Made by a program: the position numbers and the translations under genes. A DNA stretch of 64,000 nucleotides. Source: SABY01 sp964523795 (GTDB lineage Bacteria; Bacteroidota; Bacteroidia; Bacteroidales; 4484-276). The stretch spans positions 1 to 64,000 of the forward strand of contig CAZGAO010000014.1 of NCBI GenBank assembly GCA_964523795.1, read 5' to 3'. Shown here piece after piece: positions 52,747 to 60,240 of the stretch; position 1 is the first letter of the stretch; each line of letters starts with the position of its first letter. Below the pieces are notes generated by a model that worked only from the letters and a program-made list of their open reading frames with translations, was not told the origin of the DNA and ran no database searches.

Positions 52747-53823
52747 ATGGAAGGCATAGGCATATTAGCAATTAATCCGGGTTCAACATCTACAAAAATT
52801 GGTGTTTTTGTGGATTTGAACCCCATTTTTTTGAAGAACATCAAACATAATCAGGATGAACTTGCTAAGTTTGAAAAGATTACCGACCAGTTTGCCTATC
52901 GCCGCGATATTATCGCCGGTCAGCTCAACGAGGGCGGTGTGCCCGAATCGGTAGTTAAGGCTGTAGTGGGTCGTGGAGGTTTGCTCAAACCCATCGAATC
53001 GGGGGTGTATGAGGTAAACGAACGCATGAAAGAAGACTTGCGCAACAGCCCCTTCGGCGAACACGCCTCCAACCTTGGCGGTTTAATTGCCGATGCCTTT
53101 GCCCGACAGCTTACCGATGTTAAAGCTTATATCGCCAATCCGGTTGTGGTTGACGAACTTGCCGACATTGCTCGCTACTCTGGCCATGCGCTGTTTCAGC
53201 GAAGATCCATTTTTCATGCCCTGAACCAAAAAGCCGTTGCGCGCTCACATGCCAAATCGGTGATGCGCAAATACGAAGACATGAACATAATTGTGGCGCA
53301 TCTGGGTGGAGGCATTACCGTAGGAGCCCATGCCAAAGGTCGTGTGATAGACGTGAACAACGGCCTGGACGGCGAAGGACCCTTTTCGCCCGAGCGCAGC
53401 GGAACCCTGCCTATGGGCGATATAATCCGCACCTGCTTTAGCGGCCAGTATTCGCAAAAAGAAGTGATGACCATGATTAAGGGTGCCGGAGGCCTGGTTT
53501 CCTACCTTGGCACCAATGATGCCTACAAGGTGGAAATGAAAATGATGGACGGCGACAAAGCCAGCGAAACCGTATTTGAGGCTATGGCTTATCAGGTAGC
53601 CAAAGATATTGGTGCCATGGCGGCGGTGCTTTTTGGGAATGTGGACGGCATCTTAATTACCGGCGGCATTGCCCACAGCAAATGGTTTGTTAATAAAATT
53701 ATCGAGCGGGTACACAAAATTGGCCCCGTACATGTTTATCCTGGCGAAGACGAAATGAAAGCCCTGGCCATGAATGGAATGCGCGTACTCAAAGGCGAAA
53801 CCGAGGTGAAGGTTTATCAGTAA
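52747..53823 (+). CDS. buk: Butyrate kinase
   Basis: The 358-aa ASKHA-fold kinase converts butyryl phosphate and ADP to butyrate and ATP. The phosphate-1 motif ILAINPGSTSTKIGVF is at the N-terminus. The substrate loop region contains VVGRGGLLKPIESGVYEVNE; phosphate-2 is IIVAHLGGGITVGAHAKGRV, and adenosine motif GILITGGIAHSKWFV. The N-P-G-S-T-S-T-K start distinguishes Buk from acetate kinase (N-x-G-S-S-S-x-K). It forms an operon with ptb. The organism may produce butyrate or branched-chain acids, or use the pair in reverse for acid activation. Confidence 0.95.
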   Translation: MEGIGILAINPGSTSTKIGVFVDLNPIFLKNIKHNQDELAKFEKITDQFAYRRDIIAGQLNEGGVPESVVKAVVGRGGLLKPIESGVYEVNERMKEDLRNSPFGEHASNLGGLIADAFARQLTDVKAYIANPVVVDELADIARYSGHALFQRRSIFHALNQKAVARSHAKSVMRKYEDMNIIVAHLGGGITVGAHAKGRVIDVNNGLDGEGPFSPERSGTLPMGDIIRTCFSGQYSQKEVMTMIKGAGGLVSYLGTNDAYKVEMKMMDGDKASETVFEAMAYQVAKDIGAMAAVLFGNVDGILITGGIAHSKWFVNKIIERVHKIGPVHVYPGEDEMKALAMNGMRVLKGETEVKVYQ

Positions 53824-53835
53824 TTTGAAAGCCAC

Positions 53836-53932
53836 AGCCATGGTATGGCTCAAAGCCATGCTATGGCTCTGGAATGCTCTAAGTCATAGGATGGCTTTGA
53901 GCCATGCCATGACTCTTAGCCATGCTATGACT
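53836..53932. repeat. Five imperfect 15-bp palindromes with 18-bp spacing between buk and the kinase
   Basis: AGCCATGGTATGGCT (53836), AGCCATGCTATGGCT (53854), AGTCATAGGATGGCT (53882), AGCCATGCCATGACT (53900) and AGCCATGCTATGACT (53918) each pair 6+6 around a 3-nt centre. The period is 18 bp except for one 10-bp gap. The last copy contains the stop codon of the minus-strand histidine kinase (53925-53927). Variable arms, no spacers of CRISPR type. Confidence 0.85.
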
Positions 53933-56057
53933 GCCTACCCATCGGTATCCTTACCTCCACTGCTGTTCCTGGAAAATCTTCGCCTCCATCCAGATCAAAC
54001 ATTTTATAGGAAATCCGTGTATGATTCAGTTGGTTGAAAATCCTGATGAACTCATCCATGATTTTAACAGCCTTAAAGGCTTTTTCCTTGTTGAACATTT
54101 TCGCTTTTTCTGTTCCAACCCCATTGTCGATAAATACGGCGATAAGGTGACTGTCTTCCATGGTCAGGCTAATCGATAAATCTCCGCCTTCGCTGCGGTG
54201 CATCAAACCATTGGATACCGCCGATTCGGCAAAGGTTTGTATTATATTGCGCGGCACATCAAGGCTGGTATTAACATCAGGAGCCACATTAATTTGATAA
54301 TTAAATTTTTCGCGGAACCTGAATTTTTCGATGTCGAGGTAGTTTTTCGTAAATTCCAATTCATCGCTCAGCAAGCGCGTCATGTAGTCGGAATACAGCA
54401 TGGTAGAACGCATGAGCTTGGAAAAGAGCGAAAAGTAGCGGTAGGCCTTGTCTTTTTCTTCGCGCAAAATGGCCGCCGAAACGGCGTTGATAGCATTAAA
54501 GGTAAAGTGTGGGTCGAGCTGGCTGCGGATGGATTTTAGTTTCAGCTCGGCCAATTCCTGCTCGCGCCGATAATAGGCGGTAATAATTTTTTTCTGATAA
54601 TGCAGAATAATTGAGATCAACAAAACATAGAAGCCGAATATGAATGCAATCAGCACCAGTGTTTTGAGTAGATAAAAACGATCGATATGTATGTTAAACT
54701 CAAGTAAACTGGCATCGGCCTGGATGATGAAATGGGTTTCGCCGGTGCTTAGCCTGCGGCTTGTAATGTTTCGGATTTGCTTAAAATGCGAGGGTATTTT
54801 ATAAACAAAACGATTTTTAAAATCTGCCGAATACACTACCAGAGATCTTTCGCCTTCAATTTTATTCATAAACAAAATTTCACCCTCACCTTTGCCATCG
54901 ATGTCCATTTGGCGCAAAAGTGTCAGGCCTGCCCCGATATTATGATCCTGGATCACCTTGAGCGAATCGAAGGGATCGAGGATGCTAAGCCAGCCGCTTT
55001 CTGCATTATACAGTAAGAGATAAGTAGCATTATCATAATGGTAGCTCAGCGTATGCATATTTAGCGATACAGGAAAGCGTGGGCTAATTTTGGTCAGTTT
55101 TTCCCTTTGAGTATCGAGTTGGTAAAATGTAAATTTATTGCTCGATTCATTATTAATATCTATTGAGATTACTTCGCTTTGTCCATCTTTGGTAAAAACA
55201 TAATTCATTACAGATCCGCTTCCCTGTCCTATTTTTATTGGGGCGATCTTAAATGCCAGTTTATGATCGTAAACTACCAGCCATCGGTCGTAATCGTGAA
55301 ATGGAATGCCCTGGCCGGCTTCAATATTTTCGTGGCTGACGGTATTTGGAATAATCATAGGATATTTATCCCCATCAATATTGAGGACATTCCAATTAGA
55401 GTGCTTAAATCCCACGATTGGCGAAACTAACAGGGTATCGTTAACAAAATCGTAGGCGTAAATTTTTCGTGGCTGCTCGCTGTAGCCTGCATTAATATTG
55501 ATAAGCACTTCATCGTGTTGATCCCCGTTTAAATCGACCTTGGAAAGGTTTGCTGAATAATCGGTTTTCCCGTTTATCCTTTGTAATTTGTCGATATAGC
55601 GGGCTTCAATTAATTTTTGGCTACCGTTTTCAATATCCACACATCCCAAAAACACCGAGTCGTTGCGCTGAAAGAGCGTGAAAATATCCAAAACTCCATC
55701 CCCATTCACATCCACATAAGCAAGGCTGCGGGCATGTTGGGGCAGGCTGCCCCTAAAATTCCACTGACCCTTGTAAAAACCTTCGGCACTACTCACCTTT
55801 ATGGCACATTGACCCACATCGTTTACAAAGTGCGAAATTTCCTCATCGATCGAATCCTGATCGAGATCGTGGTAATACTGTATGGTATTTTTCCCACCCT
55901 TGTCGGTATCGATGGTGGCCAGCGATTCAATCTTGATTTTGCTCATTTCGATGGGTAGCAAAAGAATGGTGATAAGCGCAAAGGGGATAGCGATAACAAG
56001 CGGGTGTAGAAGGGTGTGAAGTATTTTTTCTTTATTCAATGGTTTGTTTAAACGCAT
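53925..56057 (-). CDS. Orphan histidine kinase with periplasmic FG-GAP/VCBS-like sensor
   Basis: The 710-aa protein has a first membrane helix at about 17-38 and a second at about 468-490 (LLKTLVLIAFIFGFYVLLIS), enclosing a 430-residue periplasmic domain. That domain has repeated Asp-rich calcium-type loops: YVDVNGDGVLDIFTLF, KVDLNGDQHDEVLINI, LNIDGDKYPMII and QMDIDGKGEGEILFMN, the FG-GAP/VCBS propeller pattern. The cytoplasmic part is LytS-like: LDPHFTFNAINAVSA with His517, N-box AESAVSNGLMHRSEGG, and DNGVG. No response regulator gene is adjacent, so its partner must lie elsewhere. It converges on buk across a palindrome array. Confidence 0.87.
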   Translation of the reverse strand: MRLNKPLNKEKILHTLLHPLVIAIPFALITILLLPIEMSKIKIESLATIDTDKGGKNTIQYYHDLDQDSIDEEISHFVNDVGQCAIKVSSAEGFYKGQWNFRGSLPQHARSLAYVDVNGDGVLDIFTLFQRNDSVFLGCVDIENGSQKLIEARYIDKLQRINGKTDYSANLSKVDLNGDQHDEVLININAGYSEQPRKIYAYDFVNDTLLVSPIVGFKHSNWNVLNIDGDKYPMIIPNTVSHENIEAGQGIPFHDYDRWLVVYDHKLAFKIAPIKIGQGSGSVMNYVFTKDGQSEVISIDINNESSNKFTFYQLDTQREKLTKISPRFPVSLNMHTLSYHYDNATYLLLYNAESGWLSILDPFDSLKVIQDHNIGAGLTLLRQMDIDGKGEGEILFMNKIEGERSLVVYSADFKNRFVYKIPSHFKQIRNITSRRLSTGETHFIIQADASLLEFNIHIDRFYLLKTLVLIAFIFGFYVLLISIILHYQKKIITAYYRREQELAELKLKSIRSQLDPHFTFNAINAVSAAILREEKDKAYRYFSLFSKLMRSTMLYSDYMTRLLSDELEFTKNYLDIEKFRFREKFNYQINVAPDVNTSLDVPRNIIQTFAESAVSNGLMHRSEGGDLSISLTMEDSHLIAVFIDNGVGTEKAKMFNKEKAFKAVKIMDEFIRIFNQLNHTRISYKMFDLDGGEDFPGTAVEVRIPMGRQS

Positions 56058-56078
56058 TTAAATCTTGGTTTTTAAGGC

Positions 56079-56121
56079 AAAAAAAAAGTTGAATCCCATA
56101 AACGGAATTCAACTTTTTTTA
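56079..56121 (-). terminator. Rho-independent terminator after etfA
   Basis: A7-GTTGAATCCC (56081-56097) and GGAATTCAAC-T7 (56104-56120) form a 17-bp stem with one mismatch and a 6-nt loop. Read on the minus strand it ends in a run of Us about 20 nt past the etfA stop (56141), and it separates etfBA from the histidine kinase gene. Symmetry makes it bidirectional in principle. Confidence 0.75.
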
Positions 56122-56140
56122 TTTCTATATGTGCTGTGTT

Positions 56141-57115
56141 TTAATTTTCACTTTTGAATTTTCGGAAGGCCTTGTTGAGCTGTGGCAGGATTTTTTGCAC
56201 ATCGCCCACAATGCCATAGTCGGCAGCCTGAAAGACAGGTGCATCAATATCGGTGTTCACAGCCACAATTACCTTTGACGAGCTAACGCCGGCCAGGTGC
56301 TGAATGGCTCCCGAGATGCCGAGGGCAAAATACAGGTTTGGAGCCACAATTTTACCGGTTTGTCCTACATGCTCTGAATGGGGACGCCAGCCTTCGTCCG
56401 AAACCGGACGCGAACAGGCGGTGGCTGCTCCCAGTATGTCGGCCAGCTCCTCGAGGGGAGCCCAGTTTTCGGAGCCTTTCAATCCGCGACCGCCCGAAAC
56501 GATGATCTCAGCATCGTTGAGCAAAACCTTGCCGCTGGCTTTTTCAACCTGGCTAACCTTGGTTTTAACGGCCATATCTATTTGGGGTTCGTAATCCTGA
56601 ACAGCAATTTCGACCGGATTTTCGTGAACTCCAAAAGAGTTTTGCGCCAGGCTAATTACTTTTATTTGTGATGAGATGATCACTTTAGCAAAAGCTTTAC
56701 CATGAAAAACTTTTTTGGAAATAGTAAAGGGGTCAAGGCTTACAGGCAGGCCTGTGGCAGCAAAAACCATCCCGGCTTTTAGCTTAACACTAACGCGGGG
56801 GGCAACGGCCTTGGCGGTGTTTGATCCGGAAAAAACCACTACTTCGGCACCCTCATCCTGCGCAGCCTTTGCTACGATGGCAGCGTAAGTCTGGTTTTCA
56901 AGATTCGCAAGCGCATCGTTATTTACATTAAGAACTTTAGTAATTCCATATTGGGCTAACAATTTTAGCTCATCGCCGGCTACATTTCCGATGGACAGGG
57001 CAACTGCTTCTCCGCCGTACTGACGGGCAATATCAGCACCATAAGAAGCGATCTCGAAGGTTTGTTTCTTGAATTTACCATCCACATTTTCGGTGTATAT
57101 CAATACTTTACTCAT
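56141..57115 (-). CDS. etfA: Electron transfer flavoprotein alpha subunit
   Basis: The 324-aa FAD-binding subunit of ETF carries electrons from acyl-CoA dehydrogenases or in bifurcating complexes. The N-terminal domain contains VLIYTENVDGKFKKQTFEIA and EVVVFSGSNTAKAVAPRVSVKL. The FAD domain has IIVSGGRGLKGSENWAPLEE, AATACSRPVSDEGWRPHSEH followed by VGQTGKIVAPNLYFALGISG, AIQHLAGV, and NTDIDAPVFQAADYGIVGDV. It is 19 nt downstream of etfB on the same strand. No acyl-CoA dehydrogenase or quinone oxidoreductase gene is nearby. Confidence 0.96.
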   Translation of the reverse strand: MSKVLIYTENVDGKFKKQTFEIASYGADIARQYGGEAVALSIGNVAGDELKLLAQYGITKVLNVNNDALANLENQTYAAIVAKAAQDEGAEVVVFSGSNTAKAVAPRVSVKLKAGMVFAATGLPVSLDPFTISKKVFHGKAFAKVIISSQIKVISLAQNSFGVHENPVEIAVQDYEPQIDMAVKTKVSQVEKASGKVLLNDAEIIVSGGRGLKGSENWAPLEELADILGAATACSRPVSDEGWRPHSEHVGQTGKIVAPNLYFALGISGAIQHLAGVSSSKVIVAVNTDIDAPVFQAADYGIVGDVQKILPQLNKAFRKFKSEN

Positions 57116-57134
57116 ATCATTTAGCTTTTTAAGG

Positions 57135-57884
57135 TTAGATTATTTTGGCTTCGTTGTGCAACAAATCGACCAGCTCGGCCACATTGTCGGCATCAATCAT
57201 TTTGCAGGCGGCTTTGGCCTGTGGCGGCTGATACGCAGTAAATGCGGTGAGTGCTTCTGCGCCACAGCTTTCGACCACCTTAAGCGGCTTTTTGCGGGCC
57301 ATCATAATTCCGCGCATCGAAGGGATACGTGGTTCTTTGGCAATCCCTTTTTGCACGATAGCCACAAAAGGCATTTCGGGCTCTACCACTTCGTAGCCTC
57401 CGGATATTTCGCGGTTTACCTTCACCTGGTCGCCTTCGATATCAAGCTTTGAAACCGAAGAAACGGAGGGCAAGCTAAGAAATTCGGATAACATACCGCC
57501 CATGGCCGAACCATTGTAATCGGACGACTCGATGCCGCAAAGGATAATGTCGTAACTTTCGTCTTTTACGGCCTGGCTTATCTCGTGAGCCACGGCAAAG
57601 GCATCGCCCGGGGTGGCATCCACACGTATGGCATCATCGGCACCAATGGCCAGTGCCTTGCGCATGGTTGGCTCGGCGGTCTTTTCGCCAACGCTGATAA
57701 CCGTTATTTTTTCGATTTTTCCTCCCGAGGCTTCTTTAAGCTCCAGTGCCCGTGTCAGGGCAAGTTCATCCCAGGGATTGATAATCCACTGCACTCCGGC
57801 CAGGTCAACTGCCGATTGATCTCCGCTAAGTTTGATGCGGGTTGTGGTGTCGGGAACATTACTTACACAAACAAGAATTTTCAT
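57135..57884 (-). CDS. etfB: Electron transfer flavoprotein beta subunit
   Basis: The product is 249 aa from ATG 57884 (MKILVCVSNVPDTTTRIKLS); in-frame sequence up to 58004 lies upstream of the predicted promoter and is not included. Signature elements are VQWIINPWDELALTRALELK, ITVISVGEKTAEPTMRKALA, IGADDAIRVD, and the nucleotide-site stretch DIILCGIESSDYNGSAMGGM. EtfB binds AMP or, in bifurcating ETFs, a second FAD. The sequence alone does not settle which type this is. Together with ptb-buk nearby it fits butyrate or branched-chain acyl-CoA metabolism. Confidence 0.96.
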   Translation of the reverse strand: MKILVCVSNVPDTTTRIKLSGDQSAVDLAGVQWIINPWDELALTRALELKEASGGKIEKITVISVGEKTAEPTMRKALAIGADDAIRVDATPGDAFAVAHEISQAVKDESYDIILCGIESSDYNGSAMGGMLSEFLSLPSVSSVSKLDIEGDQVKVNREISGGYEVVEPEMPFVAIVQKGIAKEPRIPSMRGIMMARKKPLKVVESCGAEALTAFTAYQPPQAKAACKMIDADNVAELVDLLHNEAKII

Positions 57885-57920
57885 ATTGATATCTTTCGTT
57901 TGAATTTTTATAAAAAAAAG

Positions 57921-57928
57921 CAAAAATA
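57921..57928 (-). promoter_or_regulatory. -7 box for etfBA
   Basis: Minus-strand TATTTTTG fits TAnnTTTG; the transcript would start near 57914, 30 nt before ATG 57884. Confidence 0.45.
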
Positions 57929-58019
57929 AAACATTTTTACTTGCCGGATTTTTATAGCTGCCCAATTTGTGTGGAGCTTTAAAAAATAGTCGTAAGAAAC
58001 ACACTGGTGGCCGGTGAAT

Positions 58020-58140
58020 TCTTAAGATTTATCATCACGGCAGAATGACATCGTTGGAGCGGGTCGAGCAGATCATGGGTGCTGTCATTTCGACTGGAAA
58101 AACGAAGCGCAGCAGGTTTTGTAGGGGAAATCTCCTCCGT
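58020..58140. repeat. Degenerate GTCATTTCGACTG-type intergenic repeat
   Basis: CTGTCATTTCGACTGGAAAA (58082-58101) followed by ACGAAGCGCAGC and GGGGAAATCTCCTCCG is a degenerate copy of a widespread Bacteroidota intergenic repeat with GTCATTTCGAC at one end and GAAATCTC at the other. Its inverse end, CGGCAGAATGACATCG, is at 58038-58053. It fills most of the spacer between etfB and the YvlD-like gene. Confidence 0.5.
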
Positions 58141-58214
58141 ATTGTTTGAAATTAATTCCCAACCGTCTCCCCTCGTCAAATTTTTCTATTTTTACCCGCC
58201 AAATAATTAAGATT

Positions 58215-58571
58215 ATGAGTTTTATTATCAAGATTCTTTTGTCCTCGTTTTCGGTAATTGTAGCCGCATGGCTTCTTAACGGAGTTATAATCCGCGACTA
58301 CCTAACGGCTCTGGTGGTAGCCTTTGTGCTGGCCATCCTCAATATGATAGTCAAGCCCATTTTGGTGGTGCTTACCATCCCTATCACCATTGTTACCTTT
58401 GGTCTATTTCTTTTGGTTATCAATGCCTTGATGGCTTTGCTTGCCGGCAGCCTGGTGCCCGGTTTTGTAATCCAAAGTTTTTGGGCAGCACTTTGGTTTA
58501 GTCTTATTGTTTCAATTATCAATTATTTAATTCAGATCGACGATCGTAAAAACAGAAGGAGCTACCGATGA
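58215..58571 (+). CDS. Phage-holin-family-IV/YvlD-like small membrane protein
   Basis: The product is 118 aa from ATG 58215 (MSFIIKILLSSFSVIVAAWL); the TTG at 58146 is rejected. Four hydrophobic segments cover nearly the whole protein. The conserved core YLTALVVAFVLAILNMIVKP, followed by ILVVLTIPITIVTFGLFLLV, identifies the 4-TM PF04020 family, named after a mycobacteriophage holin but mostly chromosomal, as in YvlD of Bacillus. The function is unknown; a role in envelope stress is suspected for some relatives. It overlaps the next gene by 4 nt (ATGA). Confidence 0.88.
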   Translation: MSFIIKILLSSFSVIVAAWLLNGVIIRDYLTALVVAFVLAILNMIVKPILVVLTIPITIVTFGLFLLVINALMALLAGSLVPGFVIQSFWAALWFSLIVSIINYLIQIDDRKNRRSYR

Positions 58572-59029
58572 AATCACGAATGCTAAGCAACCATCAGGAA
58601 ATTATCGACACGGCCAACAAAAGCGAGGTTTGCTTTGTGGGCATGGTGGATACGCAAAACATGCCTTATGTTGTGCCCATGAACTTTGGGCTTTTTCACG
58701 ACAACATCTACCTGCACTCGGCTCCTGATGGGCGCAAGATTGCTTTTTTGAAAAACAAGGCTGATGTGTGTGTCAATTTCACCAGCGACCACCACCTGCG
58801 CTGGCAAAACGAAGGTGTGGCTTGTAGCTATAGCATGAAATACCGCAGCATCCGCGCCTATGGCAAGGTGGAGTTTATCGATGATTTTGATGAGAAAGTT
58901 AAGCACCTGAATGTTATTATGCAAAAATATACCGGCAAAGACTTCCCTTTCAACGAGCCTGCCGTGCGCGATGTGCTTTGCTGGCGCGTGATGGTGCATA
59001 CCTGGGAAGGGCGGGTTTACGGATATTAG
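58568..59029 (+). CDS. Pyridoxamine 5'-phosphate oxidase-like flavin-binding protein
   Basis: The 153-aa product has a split-barrel FMN-binding fold. It has the NimA/PPOX-like pattern: SEVCFVGMVDTQNMPYVVPM, NFGLFHDNIYLHSAPDGRKI, FLKNKADVCVNFT, and the strand YRSIRAYGKVEFIDD. Related proteins bind FMN or F420 and reduce small molecules; some nim members reduce nitroimidazoles, but nothing here singles out that activity. The ATGA overlap with the preceding membrane protein shows translational coupling. Confidence 0.85.
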   Translation: MKSRMLSNHQEIIDTANKSEVCFVGMVDTQNMPYVVPMNFGLFHDNIYLHSAPDGRKIAFLKNKADVCVNFTSDHHLRWQNEGVACSYSMKYRSIRAYGKVEFIDDFDEKVKHLNVIMQKYTGKDFPFNEPAVRDVLCWRVMVHTWEGRVYGY

Positions 59030-59290
59030 GCAGCAGTAAGAAGTAGGTAGTAGGTAGTAAGAAGTAGGTAGTAGGTAGTAAGAAGTAGGTAGTAGGTAGT
59101 AAGAAGTAGGNNNNNNNNNNNNNNNNNNNNNNNNNNNNNNNNNNNNNNNNNNNNNNNNNNNNNNNNNNNNNNNNNNNNNNNNNNNNNNNNNNNNNNNNNN
59201 NNNNNNNNNNTAGTAGGTAGTAGGTAGTAAGAAGTAGGTAGTAGGTAGTAGGTAGTAAGAGGTAGGTAGTAGAGTAGGTAGTGAGGAGTA
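59030..59290. repeat. GTAGTAAGAAGTAG microsatellite with a 100-base assembly gap
   Basis: Tandem short units built from GTAGTAAGAAGTAG and AGGTAGT run from about 59034 to 59290, interrupted by exactly 100 Ns (59111-59210), a conventional gap of unknown size. The true repeat length is unknown, and the join between both sides rests on scaffolding. Confidence 0.95.
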
Positions 59291-59307
59291 GGCATAGGGC
59301 TTTGTGC

Positions 59308-60057
59308 TTAGTAAGAAAGCCAGGTCAGCTTTGCGGCAAAAATATTTTCCCCCGTTTGCTTGTTGCTGGCCAAAACAATGAATTCAGTATTTCCGGTACT
59401 CGTCATTTTAAGCTCCACCGTATCATCGAAACTGCATTCGTGCAAAAAGTTAATCTGCAATTCGGCGAGGTAATGCCTTTGGTGAAAGTCATGGCCGAAC
59501 AAATCGAGACACCATTCCACATATCGCGTATTGGTAACGTGGCCGTTAAAATCCACATCATTATATTTCACAGCTATTTCGTTAATCACCGGCATCGATA
59601 GCGGCAGGGTAATTTTAGAGGCATCCGTGCCCAAAATTTTATCCTCCGGGGTCAATCCCATTTTATTTTCAACCAAATCAAGCCTTTGAGGTCGCCGGCT
59701 TACACCATCCAGCACCATCCACGTTGAAGTGGCAGCACCCAGCATTTTGCCGCCGACATCTGTAATCCGGTAATCGCGGAAGGCAAAAAGATGTTCGGGC
59801 TTGCGTGGCCAGGTTTCCACTACAATCTCATCTCTCCAGCGCGGATAGTTCTGCAATTTGATATACCAGCGCAGCACCACCCAAAACTGCCCCAATTTCT
59901 CGGCATCCTCAAATCCAAAACCCTGCTCCCCGGCTTGCCGCCACGCTGATTCGCCCAAATAATTGCATATCACATCAGGACTGGCAAAACCCTTAAAATC
60001 CGATTCGTGCCAATTTACCGTGTATCGGTCGCTACGAATGTTGCTTAAATTAATCAT
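59308..60057 (-). CDS. Acyl-ACP thioesterase (FatA/FatB-like)
   Basis: The 249-aa double-hotdog enzyme hydrolyses acyl-ACP to release free fatty acids. The first hotdog starts VNWHESDFKGFASPDVICNY with a long helix (GESAWRQAGEQGFGFEDAEK) and WVVLRWYIKLQNYPRWRDEI. The second has the catalytic loop KYNDVDFNGHVTNTRYVEWC with the conserved Asn and His and a Glu/Cys downstream. Length and motif order match bacterial acyl-ACP thioesterases. It has its own -7 box at 60079-60086 and stands alone, divergent from trkA. Confidence 0.9.
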   Translation of the reverse strand: MINLSNIRSDRYTVNWHESDFKGFASPDVICNYLGESAWRQAGEQGFGFEDAEKLGQFWVVLRWYIKLQNYPRWRDEIVVETWPRKPEHLFAFRDYRITDVGGKMLGAATSTWMVLDGVSRRPQRLDLVENKMGLTPEDKILGTDASKITLPLSMPVINEIAVKYNDVDFNGHVTNTRYVEWCLDLFGHDFHQRHYLAELQINFLHECSFDDTVELKMTSTGNTEFIVLASNKQTGENIFAAKLTWLSY

Positions 60058-60078
60058 ATTTTGCTGTCTTTATATGGG

Positions 60079-60086
60079 CAAAAATA
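60079..60086 (-). promoter_or_regulatory. -7 box for the thioesterase gene
   Basis: Minus-strand TATTTTTG fits TAnnTTTG; a start near 60072 gives a leader of about 15 nt. Confidence 0.4.
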
Positions 60087-60240
60087 GGAGGATATTTGCT
60101 TTTTTTCTTATGAAAAGGAAAATTTATTTTTAATTTTTAGGGCAGATGCTGGCTTTCCGCTTGTATGTGTATTGCCCCGGTTTTGTTTTAAAAACCATTC
60201 TCCCGAAAAAAATATAATTTCGCAGCCGAATATTTTTAGG

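Noticed and set aside
53836..53932. Possible CRISPR or att site array
   Set aside because: The 18-bp period leaves only 3-nt spacers, and there is no integrase nearby.
58215..58571. Prophage holin suggesting a phage remnant
   Set aside because: PF04020-like proteins are usual chromosomal membrane proteins; no lysin, portal, capsid or integrase genes are near.
60181..60222. Full promoter for trkA (TTTTG ... TAATTTCG)
   Set aside because: The spacing is 29 nt, too long for the -33/-7 pair, and the -7 box has a mismatch.
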